64,000 nt of DNA, taken from Delphinapterus leucas. Lineage: Eukaryota; Chordata; Mammalia; Artiodactyla; Monodontidae. A model generated the notes under the pieces. The model saw only the letters and a list, made by a program, of their open reading frames with translations, was not told the DNA's origin and made no database searches. Below, piece after piece: positions 11,706 through 23,408 of the stretch. Numbering within the stretch: position 1 is the stretch's first letter; every line of letters starts with the position of its first letter. A program made the position numbers and the translations under genes. The DNA is taken from the NCBI RefSeq assembly GCF_002288925.2, contig NW_022098076.1, forward strand, positions 81,117,362 through 81,181,361. The letters are read 5' to 3'.

Positions 11706-12485
11706 AAAATGTTGATGTTACTAAGGAGGAGAAGAGCTACAAATCTGGTGGGTTTTTGTCAAGTAAGAGTAAGAAATAAAATTATGTTGTCATAGCCACT
11801 AATATTTTGGGAATGTTTGTTATCCACTGCATATAACTAGCCCCTCCTGATTGATACAAAAGTCAATTGATGGTAGAGTGTTTTGCTTTTAAGCAAAGGA
11901 ACCACAAAGTAGGTACAGCTTTCTTTATGAACTTTGGTCACTCTGTATATAAAACTCTTTAAGCAATGAACCATCTGCAAGGAAGTTACACACTGACCTT
12001 CTGCTTATAAATATCACTTGCAGAGGCAAACATGAAGAGCCCCGGCAGGAATACACCTCTTGCCAGATGTTAAGTTTCACATTTAACCAGACGCCCTGTT
12101 GTTTTTATTTTCCAGCTGCAATTTGTTTCTCACACTCATGAGGATGAGATCTTGAGACACCATAGAAGCAAGCCTCTCTCAGTGGAGAGTTTGCCTCTAC
12201 CCAGGGATCCCAGACTCTCTAGAAAGCATTCTATTTGCCCAGATCCATCAATGCTTCTACTGCGTGAGACACCAGCAGCCCACTCTCCACTTGTTTACCG
12301 CCCTGACAGCTCTCAACCATTCCTCCCTGAGGTGGGGAGGACCCCTTGAGTCTTGTCAACATCTGTCACGGATGAGGAGTTTGCATGGGAAGACACTACC
12401 TGACGTGTGTCAGGAGAGAAAAGTAGTGATAAGAAACCACCAGGAGTGTAGCATAAAGCCTATCATTGTTACAGAAGAACACCAG
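11706..12485. other. No recognised gene
   Basis: Contains two overlapping short open frames (12152-12349, 65 codons; 12264-12533, 89 codons) with no domain I recognise and no supporting splice or promoter context. I treat them as chance ORFs. Confidence 0.4.
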
Positions 12486-12489
12486 TTAG

Positions 12490-12725
12490 GAAAACAGAGC
12501 AGAGGGGTTGAAAGAACACAGAATTTGGAGTAAAAAAACCAGGATTTGAAACCCAGCTCCTCCAGTCCTACCAGTAATATACTTAACATTTGTTGAGCAC
12601 TCTCTAAGCACATTACATGCATCATCTCACTTAACCTTCACAATTACACATGAGATGGATTCTATTGTATCATTACCCTGGTTTTCTAGACTGGGGAACT
12701 GAGAAAAAATGAGGTGTACTGAAAA
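12490..12725. repeat. MIR remnants, two adjoining pieces
   Basis: 'caggatttgaaacccagctc' followed by 'acatttgttgagcactctct', 'cattacatgcatcatctcac' and 'ctggggaactgagaaa' are MIR and MIR-like core segments, probably two overlapping old insertions. Confidence 0.6.
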
Positions 12726-13129
12726 CAAAAGTGTTGCTTTCAGTTCATCAAACAATTCCTCTTTTTTTAAACTCCTATAATGGTCAATTCTTCTGTACAT
12801 CTGCCAACTATATTCAGGGAGACAGGATTCTGAAATGTCTGTGTAATTAATTTCTGGTACAATCAAGGGACAGTGGGTCGGTTAGGAAATATCTCCTGCC
12901 AAGCAGAGCAGTGACATTTACTAAAGGTGAGATGTAAGACAGCAGTGTGTGAGTATTAGATAGAATTCGGCAGAACTGGACTACAGTTAATAAGGCTACA
13001 TCATTTACAGGCTAAAGTGAGTTGGTCAGTTTCTTCACACTGGGTTAAATGAGCATCTCCTCAGATCTTTTCCTCCAAAAATGTTCCATGTAGATTTAAA
13101 ATAATTTAAATAGCTCTAGACATCTTACC

Positions 13130-13397
13130 CTACCCATTTGAAACCTTCAACAGCTCAGTACCCAAAGGAAAATGTCCATAACCCTAAACAAGGAACCACA
13201 GGTCTTCACAATCTTTCCCAAACATACCCTTCAGCCACCCTTTATCTTCCCCCCAAACACACACACTGACCCTAGGTCACAGGACCTCGTACCTCTGTTA
13301 CCAGGCCATGCCTTTCCCTCCATGTCTTTGTTCATGCTGTTCCCTCTACCAATTATACCTTTTTCCTAACCATTGTCTGTCAAAACAATATCCATGT
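13130..13397. repeat. L2-like LINE remnant
   Basis: 'catgcctttccctccatgtc' and 'ttcatgctgttccctctacc' resemble the L2 3' region. Similar text resumes after the LTR at 13859 ('aaaaatgctccccctc'), suggesting the LTR landed within an L2. Assignment is by eye. Confidence 0.45.
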
Positions 13398-13858
13398 GCA
13401 TTAGTGTGCTAGGACTGCTGTAACAAAGTGTCACAAACTGGGCGGCTAAAAGACCAGAAATTTATTGTCTCATGATTCTGGAAGCTAGAAGTCCAAGATC
13501 AAAGTGTTGGCTGGGTTTGTTCCTCCTGATGACTACGAGGGAGAATCTGGTCCATGCCTCTCCCCAGCTTCTGGTGGTGGTCTGGTCATTTTTGGCACTC
13601 CTTGCCTTGTAGATGAATCATTCCAATCCCTGCCTTCATGTTCCCATTACATTCTCCGGGTGCGTCAGTGTCCAAATCTCCCCTTTTTATCAGGACACCA
13701 ATCAAAGTGGTTTCGAGACCAACCCCACTCTAGTTTGACTTCATCTTAACTAATTACATCTGCAACCACCCCATTTCCAAATAAGTTTACATTTTGAGGT
13801 ACCAAGGCTAAGGGCTTTAACATAGGAATTTGGGGGAATACAATTCAACCCATAACAC
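13398..13858 (-). mobile_element. MLT1-type LTR (ERVL-MaLR), antisense
   Basis: Minus-strand reading matches a mammalian MLT1 LTR. On the plus strand it runs from 'gtgctaggactgctgtaaca' through 'agaaatttattgtctcatga', 'aggacaccaatcaaagtgg' and 'cccatttccaaataag' to 'caattcaacccataac'. The LTR polyadenylation signal AATAAA lies antisense at about 13459. It is a solitary LTR of about 460 bp; no internal sequence is attached. Confidence 0.8.
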
Positions 13859-14965
13859 AATGGTTCAATTCTTACATCAAAAACTACCACTTCATTTAAA
13901 AATGCTCCCCCTCAAAAAAAAAAATTCTGAAGTTCCAAGGCAAGATGTAAGTTCCTCTCCTCTGAATTTACAAGGTTGATTCACACTGAACGACTTTCAA
14001 ATGTCTTATGGTACATCATACACTTCTGTGTTTCCTAGTTGTTCACCATGTATGTTTTTCTCCTGAAGGTAAGATTGATGTCTTGTTGATCTTCATATTC
14101 TCTTCATGAATAATACCTCATCCGTGTTTGCAGTATAGAATTTTAATCTCCTCTTCATTCTTGTGTAGTCACTTTTTCATTCCTGTTTTTCTACCAAGAA
14201 GCCACACCCCAGGGGGGGTTCATTCCCTGGCAACATACATCACCACAGAGCTGAGCTGGTGACATACATGAAGTAACCACATTCCTTAACATTTTAGCTG
14301 ATGTTTGAGAAGCCTTACCATAGCAGCACAGACATTTCCCACAAATAAAGCCACTTGGTCCAGAACACCAGGCTAGTGTCTTACACAGGTAATTATACAC
14401 GTGTTTAAATTCTTGCTCTACTAGCAGAATGCCACTAGACTTATCATAAAGAATTTGACATATTTAACCTGCTAAACCTGCAGCTGAAGACAAGAGCCTC
14501 TTCAGATTCCAAGGAGCCTGTGTTGTGTGGCTTTATCTAGTTGACACTAGTAGCATCTCAGACAACTACGGGGTTTATAGGTAAGGATTGCAGAGGATTC
14601 CAGAGACTATTACTTCTAACGTTATTTCCGTTCCCTGAAAAAAATACACATTTAATCACAGCATCTACATAAATATTAATAAGTTTATGCTCATGCAAAT
14701 GATGTAATACCTTAAAAGCAGCATTTAAATGCCTATATAAAAGACAAGAAAGACTGATCTATTTGAGATTCCTCACCTTTTACTCTTTATTTCTTGCATA
14801 TCTGTTGTTATTTATCTTATCTAAGGTTGCCAGCCTGTTTTACTCTCTCCTCTCTACCCATTCCTTTCACAGATTTCCAAGAGCCAGCATGGAGAGGATG
14901 GGATGTCTTTCTGCTACCCCATCTGTCTCTGGCTTCACTCTTTGTACAAGAAGCTTGTTAATCAG
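13859..14965. other. No recognised gene
   Basis: Holds the possible L2 continuation at its start and several open frames of 81 codons or fewer without recognisable domains. Otherwise nothing I can name. Confidence 0.4.
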
Positions 14966-14977
14966 GAGAATCTTAAA

Positions 14978-15176
14978 TATAAGTCAGTGATTCTCATCCC
15001 TGACTGCATATTAGAGTCACCTTGGGAGATTTAAATGATTCTGATCTCTCAACCCCAAATTTTCTGATTTAATTAGTTGTGAAAAGGGTCCATGCACAAG
15101 CATTGCTTGGATATTTCTGAAGAGCTTCCCAGTGATTCTAACATTCAGCCAGTTTAAGAATCGCTGAATTAACTTT
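14978..15176 (+). mobile_element. MER5-like hAT MITE (first of two)
   Basis: Runs from 'agtcagtgattctcatccct' to 'agtttaagaatcgctga', whose ends are roughly inverted copies of each other, with 'cccagtgattctaacattca' near the right end. This is the layout of a MER5-type MITE. Confidence 0.6.
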
Positions 15177-15184
15177 AGCCTGTC

Positions 15185-15390
15185 TCTCAAAACCATTGTT
15201 TCTGAATGTGTGATCCATAGACTTCCTGCATCAGAGTCATCTGGGAAGATTACTAAAAAGGTAAATTTCTAGGTCTTATCTCAAACCTACTGAATCAGAA
15301 TCCGTGGGACTGAGGCCCAGAAATCTGCTTTCAACAAGTTTTAAATGATTTGGAAAACTCAAAAATGACTGTTCTAAAACAGTAGTTTCC
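15185..15390 (+). mobile_element. MER5-like hAT MITE (second of two)
   Basis: 'atcagagtcatctgggaaga', 'cctactgaatcagaatccgt', 'ggcccagaaatctgctttca' and 'caagttttaaatgattt' are MER5A/B landmarks. It lies ~10 bp from a similar element, so two related MITEs stand side by side in the same orientation. Confidence 0.7.
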
Positions 15391-16274
15391 CAATTCCTTT
15401 TTCTGGGGCTTGTTTTTGGTCAATTTTTGTCACTCAAAGGTAAGACCTATGACATGCCATGATACACACTGTTGGCTGGCTGACCCAGTAGCCAATTCTA
15501 GCCTGGTTCTCCCACTTGCCTTCCAATGTAGATGCCAGAAAAGCTGAATATTCACTATTGTAGGATCTCTCTCAGCTACTAGAAATATGATGTCACTATG
15601 ACCCAGTATGGCAAATAACTCATAAGGGGAGACCTGCTAGTGTGACTGGGAAACTCTTGTTTCTTTATAAGAAGGACTTGTATAAGCTACATACTCCTGG
15701 CTTCACCTCTTCCCTGTTCTTTCTGCACCTTTGAAACTGGATGTGACGCCGTCTTCTGACCACGGAGGAGCAAGAGAAAAGACAAAAGACCAGCACACTA
15801 TGGCTGAAGAAGTAAAACAATGGAAGGACGCTGGCTTGTTGATATCATTAAGAAGTCCACAAATGATTCCAGCATTCCTAACTGATAAAGGACTTTCCTC
15901 CATAATCCATTCCACAGACGAACCACATTCAAAGAAGCATGATGCATTAGAAGTCTCAATTTTTATTCCTTTTCAAGCATTTAATATTGTCCAAGAATTA
16001 GTCTACAAAACCTAATATATAAACCCTTGTACCACAGTCTCCACCTCCACTTCCAGCCTGTCTAATCTTGGAGGTCTTTCATTCTACTGCCTCCCATCTC
16101 AAAAACAGAACTATCTTACCCAAGTCATCTTGCTTCACCTTGAGGTCCCTTGAGTCCTTCTTTCCTCCTCATAATGCTCTGTCCTCTCTCGGAGGACAGA
16201 GTACATTCACTGGTTATTTTCTTACTCCCCTAAGAGAATGGGAGGAGCAAGAAGAATTCAAGAAGAGTACGGAG
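15391..16274. other. Possible ancient repeat, 94-codon open frame, no gene called
   Basis: The longest open frame is 15731-16015 (94 codons, beginning MKLDVTPSSDHGGAREKTKD). I recognise no protein family, and its DNA has the look of an old transposon or LTR remnant rather than a gene. Nothing else stands out. Confidence 0.3.
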
Positions 16275-16484
16275 GGCTTCCCTGGTGGCGCAGTGGTTGA
16301 GAGTCCGCCTGCCGTTGCAGGGGACGCAGGTTCGTGCCCCGGTCCGGGAAGATCCCACATGCCATGGAGCAGCTGGGCCTGTGAGCCATGGCCACTGAGC
16401 CTGCTCGTCCGGAGCCTGTGCTCCGCAATGGGAGAGGCCACAATAGTGAGAGGCCCGCGTACCGCAGAAAAAAAAAAAAAAAAA
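16275..16484 (+). mobile_element. CHR SINE, ~200-bp type (copy B)
   Basis: Full-length short-type CHR SINE from GGGCTTCCCTGGTGGCGCAG to GGCCCGCGTACCGCAG plus an A17-type tail. It is little diverged from the copies at 41495 and 57741. The flanks do not give a clean target-site duplication. It lies about 130 bp upstream of the L1-B junction. Confidence 0.92.
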
Positions 16485-16610
16485 GAAGGATGAAGGATAC
16501 AGAGAGTGGAGAAGCTATGGACACTTCATTTTAATGATTTTTAACCCCTCACACAAAGAAACCTAAAATGTAAAAACGGCATAGGCTTAGAATTTTTAAG
16601 ACTGAAGACA

Positions 16611-16653
16611 CACACCAGTCAGAATGGCCATCATCAAAAACTCTACAAACAAT
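16611..16653 (+). mobile_element. Short L1 3'-region segment fused to the L1-B 5' end
   Basis: About 43 bp (CCAGTCAGAATGGCCATCAT, then 'caaaaactctacaaacaatt') match ORF2 C-terminal sequence found at 9614-9656 and 21647-21687 of the long L1s. It is directly followed by L1 5'UTR-type sequence equivalent to 62159 onward in L1-C. Distant parts of L1 are therefore joined head to tail at this point. Confidence 0.75.
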
Positions 16654-16996
16654 TAAGACCCAGCTCCACTCAATGACTAGCAAGCGGCAGTGCTGGACAC
16701 CCTATGCCAAACAACTACCAAGACAGGAACACAACCCCACCCATTAGCATAGAGGCTGCCTAAAATAATAATAGGGTCACAAACACCCCAAAACACACCA
16801 CTGGACATGATCCTGTGCACCACAAAGACAAGAGCCAGCCTCATCCACCAGAACACAGGCACCAGTCCCCTCCACCAGGAAGCCTACAAAACCCACTGAA
16901 CCAACCTTACCGACTGGGAGCAGACACCAAAAACATTGGGAACTACAAACCTGCAGCCTACAAAAAGCAGACCCCAAACAGAGTAAGTTAAGCAAA

Positions 16997-18100
16997 ATGA
17001 GAAGACAGAGAAACACACAGTAGAGGAAGGAGCAAGGCAAAAACCCGCCAGACCTAACAAATGAAGAGGAAATAGGCAGTCTACCTGAAAAAGAATTCAG
17101 AGTAATGATAGTAAAGATGATCCAAAATCTTGGAAATAGAATAGACAAAATGCAAGAAATGTTTAACAAGGACCTAGAAGAACTAAAGAGCAAACAAACA
17201 ATGATGAACAACACAATAAATGAAATTTAAAATTCTCTACAAGGGGCTTCCCTGGAGGCACGGTGGTTGAGAGCCCGCCTGCTGATGCCGGGGACATGGG
17301 TTCATGCCCTGGTCCAGGAAGACCCCACATGCCGTGAAGCGGCTGGGCCCATGAGCCACGGCTGCTAAGCCTGCGCGTCCAGAGCCTGTGCTCCACAACG
17401 GGAGAGACCACAACAGTGAGAGGCCCATGTACCACAAAAAAAAAAAAAAATTCTCCAGAAGGAATCAATAGCAGAATCACTGAGGCAGAAGAACGGATAA
17501 GTGACCTGGAAGATAAAATAGTGGAAATAACTACCACAGAGCACAATAAACAAAAAAGAATGAAAAGAATTGAGGACAATCTCAGAAACCTCTGGGACAA
17601 CATTAAACGCACCAACATTTGAATCATAGGGGTCCCAGAAGAAGAAGAGAAAAAAAACGGGCTGAGAAGATACTTGAAGAGATTATAGTTGAAAGCTTAC
17701 ATAATATGGGTAAGGAAATAGTCAATCAAGTCCATGAAGCACAGAAAGTCCCATAGAGGATAAATCCAAAGAGAAACACACCAAGACATATATAAATCAA
17801 ACTATCAAAAATTAAGTATGAAGAAAAAATATTAAAAGCAGCCAGGGAAAAACAACATACAAGGGAATCCCCATAAAGTTAACAGCTGATCTTTCAGCAG
17901 AAATTCTGCAAACCAGAAGGGAGTGGTAGGACGTATTTAAAGTGATGAAAGGGAAAAAACTAAAACCAAGATTACTCTACCCAGCAAGGATCGCATTCAG
18001 ATTTGACCGAGAAATTAAAAGCTTTACAGACAAGCAAAAGCTAAGAGAATTCAGCACCACCAAACCAGCTTTAAAACAAATGCTAAAGGACTTTCTCTAG
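16997..18100 (+). pseudogene. L1-B ORF1, broken and SINE-interrupted
   Basis: Homologous to L1-C ORF1 from its ATG (MRRQRNTQ), but codon 9 is TAG (17021-17023) where L1-C has CAG. A CHR SINE with its target-site duplication splits the coiled-coil region at 17243-17460. After it the frame resumes (INSRITEAEERISDLEDKIV) and runs into the RRM (LWDNIKRTNI) before another stop at 17622. The C-terminal domain (SAEILQTRREW-like) can be followed to TAG 18098-18100. No functional ORF1 protein is possible. Confidence 0.88.
17243..17446 (+). mobile_element. CHR SINE (copy C) inside L1-B ORF1
   Basis: Short-type CHR SINE, GGGCTTCCCTGGAGGCACGG to CCCATGTACCACAAA plus poly-A. Flanked by 14-bp duplications AAAATTCTCTACAA (17229-17242) and AAAATTCTCCAGAA (17447-17460), two mismatches. 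It is more diverged than copies B, G and J, and therefore probably an older insertion. Confidence 0.92.
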
Positions 18101-18158
18101 GCAGGAAACACGAGAGAAGGAAAAGAATTATAATAACAAACCCAAAACAATTCAGAAA

Positions 18159-21100
18159 ATGGTAATAAGAACATACATATCAATAATTACCTTAAGTAAG
18201 AATGGATTAAATGATTCAACCAAAAGACATAGACTGGCTGAATGGATACAAAAACAAGACCTGTATATATGCTGTCTACAAGAGACCCACTTCAGACCTA
18301 GGAACACATACAGACTGAAAGTGAGGGGCTGGAAAAAGATATTCCATGCAAATGGAAGTCAAAGAAAAGCTGTAGTAGCAATTCTCATATCAGACAAAAT
18401 AGACTTTAAAATAACGACTATTACAAGAGACAAAGAAGGACACTACATAATGATCAAGGGATCAATCTGAGAAGAACATATAACAATTGTAAATATTTAT
18501 GAACCCAACATAGGAGCACCTCAATACATAAGGCAAATGCTAGCAGCCATAAAAGGGGAAACTAACAGTAACACAATCATAGTAGGGGACTTTAACACCC
18601 CACTTTCACCAATGGACAGATCATCCAAAATGAAAACAAATAAGAAAAAACAACCTTTAAATGATACATTAAACAAGATGGACTTAATTGATATTTATAG
18701 GACATTCTATCCAAACACAACAGAGTGCACTTTCTTCTCAAGTGCTCATAGAACATTCTCCAGGATAGATCATATCTTGGGTCACAAATCAAGCCTTGGC
18801 AAATTTAAGAAAATTGAAATCATATCAAGTATCTTTTCTGACCACAATGCTGTGAGACTAGATATCAATTACAGGAAAAGATCTGTAAAAAATACAAATA
18901 CATGGAGGCTAAACAATACACTACTAAATAACCAAGAGATCACTGAAGAAATCAAAGAGGAAATCAAAAAATTCCTAGAAACAAATAACAATGAAAACAC
19001 AACAACCCAAAACCTATGGGATGCAGCAAAAGCAGTTCTAAGAGGGAAGTTTATAGCAACAAAATCCTACCTAGAAACAAGAAACATCTCAAATAAACAA
19101 CTTAATTTTACACCTAAAGCAATTACAGAAAGACGACCAAAAAACCCCAAAGTTGGCAGAAGGAAAGAAATCATAAAGATAGGATAAGAAATAAATGAAA
19201 AAGAAATGAAGGAAATGATAGCAAAAATCAGGAAAACAAAACCTGGCTCCTTGAGAAATTAAACAAAATTGATAAACAATTAGTCAGACTCATCAAGAAA
19301 AAAAGGAAGAAGACTAAAATCAATAGAAATAGAAATAAAAAAGGAGAAGTAACAACTGACACTGCAGAAATACAAAGGATCATGAGAGATTACTACAAGA
19401 AACTATATGCCAATAAAATGGACAACCTGGAAGAAATGGACACATTTTTAGAAAAACACAACCCTCCGAGACTGAACCAGGAAGAAATAGAAAATATAAA
19501 CAGACCAATCACAAGCACTGAAATTGAAACTGTGATTAAAAATCCTCCAACAGGGCTTCACTGGTGGCGCAGTGGTTGAGAGTCTGCCTGCCGATGCAGG
19601 GGACACGGGTTCGTGCCCCAGTCCGGGAGAATCCCACATGCTGCGGAGCAGCTGGGCCCGTGAGCCTGGCCGCTGAGCCTGCGCGTCCGGAGCAAAATCT
19701 TCCAACAAACAAAAATCCAGGACAAGATGGCTTCAAAGGAGAATTATATCAAACATTTAGAGAAGAGCTAACACCTATACTTCTCAAACTCTTCCAAAAT
19801 ACAGCTGATGGAGGAACACTCCAAAACTCATTCTACAAGGCCACCATCACCCTGATACCAAAACCAGACAAAGTTGTCACAAAAAAAGAAAACTAGAGAC
19901 CAATATCACTGATGAACATAGATGCAAATATCCTCAACAAAATACTAGCAAACAGAATCCAACAGTCCTTTCAAAGGATCATACACCATGATGAAGTGGG
20001 GTTTATCCCAGGAATGCAAGGATTCTTCAATATACACAAATGAATCAACATGATAAATCATATTAACGAACTGAAGGACAAAAACCATATGATCATCTTA
20101 ATAGATGCAGAAAAAGCTTTCAACAAATTTCAACACCGATTTATAATACAAACCCTCCAGAAAGTAGGCATAGATGGAACTTACCTCAACATAGTAAAGG
20201 TCATATATGACAAACCCACAGCCAACATCGTTCTCAATGGTGGAAAACTGAAACCATTTCCACTAAGATCAGGAGCACGACAAGGTTGCCCACTCTCACT
20301 ACTATTATTCAACATAGTTCTGGGAGCTTTAGCCACAACAATCAGAGAAGAAAAAGAAATAAAAGGAATCCAAATTGGAAAAGAAGAAGTAAAGCTGCCA
20401 CTGTTTGCAGATGACATGATACTATACATAGAGAATCCTAAAGATGCTACCAGAAAACTACTAGAGCTAATCAATTAATTTGGTAAAGTGGCAGGATACA
20501 AAATTAATGTATAGAAATCTCTTGCATTTCTATACACTAATGATGAAAAATCTGAAAGAGAAATTAAGGAAACACTCCCATTTACCATTGTAACAATAAC
20601 AATCAAACACCTAGGAATAAACCTACCTAGAGAGACAAAAGACTTGTATGCAGAAAATTATAAGACACTGATGAAAGAAATTAAAGATGATACAAACAGA
20701 TGGAGAGATATGCCATGTTCTTGTATTGGAAGAATCAACATTGTGAAAATGACTATACTACCCAAAGCAATCTACAGATTCAATGCAATCGATAGCAAAC
20801 TACCACTGGCATTTTTTGTGAACAAAAAAATTCACAATTTGTATGGAAACACAAAAAACCCTGAATAGCCAAAGCAATCTTGAGAACGAAAAATGGAGCT
20901 GGAGGAATCAGTCTCCCTGACTTCAGACTATACTACAAAGCTACAGTAATCAAGACCGTATGGTACTGGCACAAAAAACGAAGTATAGATCAATGGAGCA
21001 GGATAGAAAGCCCAGAGATAAACCCACACACATATGGTCACCTTATTTTTGATGAAGGAGGCAAGAATATACAATGGAGAAAAGACTGCCTCTTCAATAA

Positions 21101-22123
21101 GTGGTGCTGGGAAAACTGGACACCTACATGTAAAAGAATGAAATTAGAACACTCCCTAACACCGTACACAAAAATAAACTCAAAATGGATTAAAGACCTA
21201 AATGTAAGGCCAGACAGTATAAAACTCTTAGAGGAAAACATAGGCCGAACCCTCTATGACATAAATCACAGCAAGATCCTTTTTGACCCACTTACTAGAG
21301 AAATGGATATAAAAACAAAAATAAACAAATGGGACCTAATGAAACTTAAAATATTTTGCACAGCAAAGGAAACCATAAACAAGATGAAAAGACAACCCTC
21401 AGAATGGGAGAAAATATTTGCAAACAAAGCAACTGACAGAGGATTAATCTCCAAAATTTACAAGCAGCTCATGCAGCTTAACATCAAAAAAACAAACAAC
21501 CCAATCCAAAAATGGGCAGAAGACCTAAATAGACATTTCTGCAAAGAAGATAGACTGATTTCCAAGAAACACATGAAAGGATGCTCAACATCACTAATCA
21601 TTAGAGAAATGCAAATCAAAACTACAATGAGGTATCACCTCACACAAGTCGGAATGGCCATCATCAAAAAAATCTACAAATGATAAATGCTGGAGAGGGT
21701 GTGGAGAAAAGGGAACCCTCTTGCACTGTTGGTGGGAATGTAAATTGACACAGCCACTATGGAGAACAGTATGAAGACTCCTTAAAAAAACTAAAAATAG
21801 AACTACCATACGACCCAGCAATCCCACTACTGGGCATATACCCTGAGAAAACCATAATTCAAAAGGACTCATGTACCACAATGTTCATTGCAGCTCTCTT
21901 TGTAATAGCTAGGACATGGAAACAACCTAAGTGTCCATCAACAAATGAATGGATAAAGAAGATGTGGCACATATATAAAATGGAATATTACTCAGCCATG
22001 AAACGAAATGAAATTGAGTTATTTGTAGTGAGGTGAATGGACCTAGAGACTGTCATACAGAGTGAAGTAAGTCATAAAGAGAAAAACAAATACCGTATGC
22101 TAACAAATATATATGGAATGTAA
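18159..22123 (+). pseudogene. L1-B ORF2 (endonuclease/reverse transcriptase), broken
   Basis: Best-preserved ORF2 of the window. Endonuclease pieces are 18159-18470 (WIQKQDLYICCLQETHFRPR) and 18537-19187 ([28 protein letters not shown] keeps the catalytic Asp-His). The reverse transcriptase keeps FADD at 20404-20415 ([11 protein letters not shown]). The C-terminal cysteine-rich region lies near 21690-21745. Breaks include a stop at 18468-18470, a frame change near 18480-18537, the SINE at 19553-19693, stops near 19894 and 20476, and a frame break near 21684. The ORF ends at TAA 22121-22123. It is inactive, though active-site residues remain. Confidence 0.9.
19553..19693 (+). mobile_element. 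Tailless, 3'-truncated CHR SINE (copy D) inside L1-B ORF2
   Basis: Carries the CHR head (GGGCTTCACTGGTGGCGCAG) but stops at GCGCGTCCGGAGC, about 60 bp before the normal 3' end, with no poly-A. It is nonetheless flanked by a 14-bp duplication, AAAATCCTCCAACA (19539-19552) and AAAATCTTCCAACA (19694-19707), one mismatch. Its low divergence suggests a recent event. It resembles the known class of tailless retropseudogenes, in which priming occurs inside the RNA. Confidence 0.88.
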
Positions 22124-22500
22124 AAAAAAAAAATTTGTTCTGAAGAACCTAGGGGCAGGACAGGACTAAAGACGCAGACATCGAGAATGGACTTGAGGAC
22201 ATGGGGAGGGGGAAGGGTAAACTGGGACGAAGTGAGAGAATGGCATGGACATATATACACTACCAAATGTAAAATAGATAGCTAGTGGGAAGCAGCTGCA
22301 TAGCACACGGAGATCAGCTCGGTGATTTCTGTCCACCTAGAGTGGTGGAATAGGGAGGGTGGGAGGAAGATGCAAGAGGGAGGAGATATGGGGATATATG
22401 TATATGTACAGCTGATTTACTTGGTTATACAGCAGAAACTAACACACCATTTTAAAGCAATTATACTCCAATAAAGATGTTAAAAATAAATAAATAAAAT

Positions 22501-23408
22501 TCAAAGTACTAAATGCAGAGTATAATTTCCATAGCTAAAAAATGTCATTAGTACCAGTTATTAGTTCATCTATTTTAGTAAAATGATTCTCCTTAGAAAC
22601 TGATTTTCCTTCGTTAAACATGCTGAACCCAAATAAAATTGAGGGCTTATAATTACCAAGAGAAGGAAATATCAACTGCATTGATACTGTTCCATAGGCT
22701 GTCCTTTTCATTTCTTCCTTGTGAATCATATGAACTTTAGTGAGATCTCACACCCATGTTTTTCATTAAGGAACAGGTAATGCATTTAGCTTTCTTTTTA
22801 TGACTCAGTCTAGAGAACACTATGATCTGGCCCCTGGGGTTTTGAAACAAACAAACTACTCCCTCATCAATATTGAGATAACCTCAGAGAAGCTGAGAGA
22901 TAGGTTTTACTCAGCATAGGAAAAAACCAGTACATTTCACAAATACATATATATATATAAATATATACATACATATACAGCACCGTGATAGAAGTTGTCT
23001 GCCAAGGTGTGTGACACAACACCCACCTGGGCTTGCAGGTCAGGAGGGTAATTCTCTCTGACACAGCAGCTTCCAGGGTCAGCTCTGAGAGGGAGGCTAA
23101 GGACTGATTTATCACCTGCATTGGGAGTACTGATTCCCACTGCTCTCCCGATTCAGGCAGTAAATCACCTATACGTTTTGTACCCACATTATCATTTGAG
23201 GCACAATTTGATTCTAACTACAAAGGGAGCAATACTTGGTACTCGGTGGGGGTGAGGGGCCAGGATTTGTCTCCTTCATTGGTGGGGCAACATATGTATA
23301 GCCCCCCATCCCCATAACCAACTATATACCTTCCTTTTATTTCACAGTCTTGCTTTTCCTAAAATATTCTCAGCATAGGCTTCCCTGTTAACACATTACT
23401 CTTTTTTT
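22501..23408. other. No recognised gene
   Basis: Contains a (TATA/CATA)n stretch near 22946-22980. Overlapping antisense frames (22867-23187, 106 codons; 22937-23140) show no domain. I see no gene. Confidence 0.4.

Larger units (their letters stand above)
16654..22500 (+). mobile_element. L1-B: long LINE-1, 5'-truncated, with two nested SINEs
   Basis: L1-B begins inside the 5'UTR at the position equivalent to 62159 of L1-C, so roughly 1.7 kb of 5'UTR is missing. It then has ORF1 (16997-18100), ORF2 (18159-22123) and a 3'UTR ending 'ccaataaagatgttaaaaat' plus an AATA-rich tail near 22495. Two CHR SINEs are inserted, at 17243 (ORF1) and 19553 (ORF2), so this L1 is older than those SINE copies. 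The RT FADD and endonuclease SDHN motifs remain, but ORF1 has a stop at codon 9 and ORF2 has frameshifts. Confidence 0.93.

Noticed and set aside
12152..12533. Two overlapping plus-strand frames as a small gene
   Set aside because: They are in different frames, have no domain, no start context worth noting, and overlap a MIR at their 3' end.
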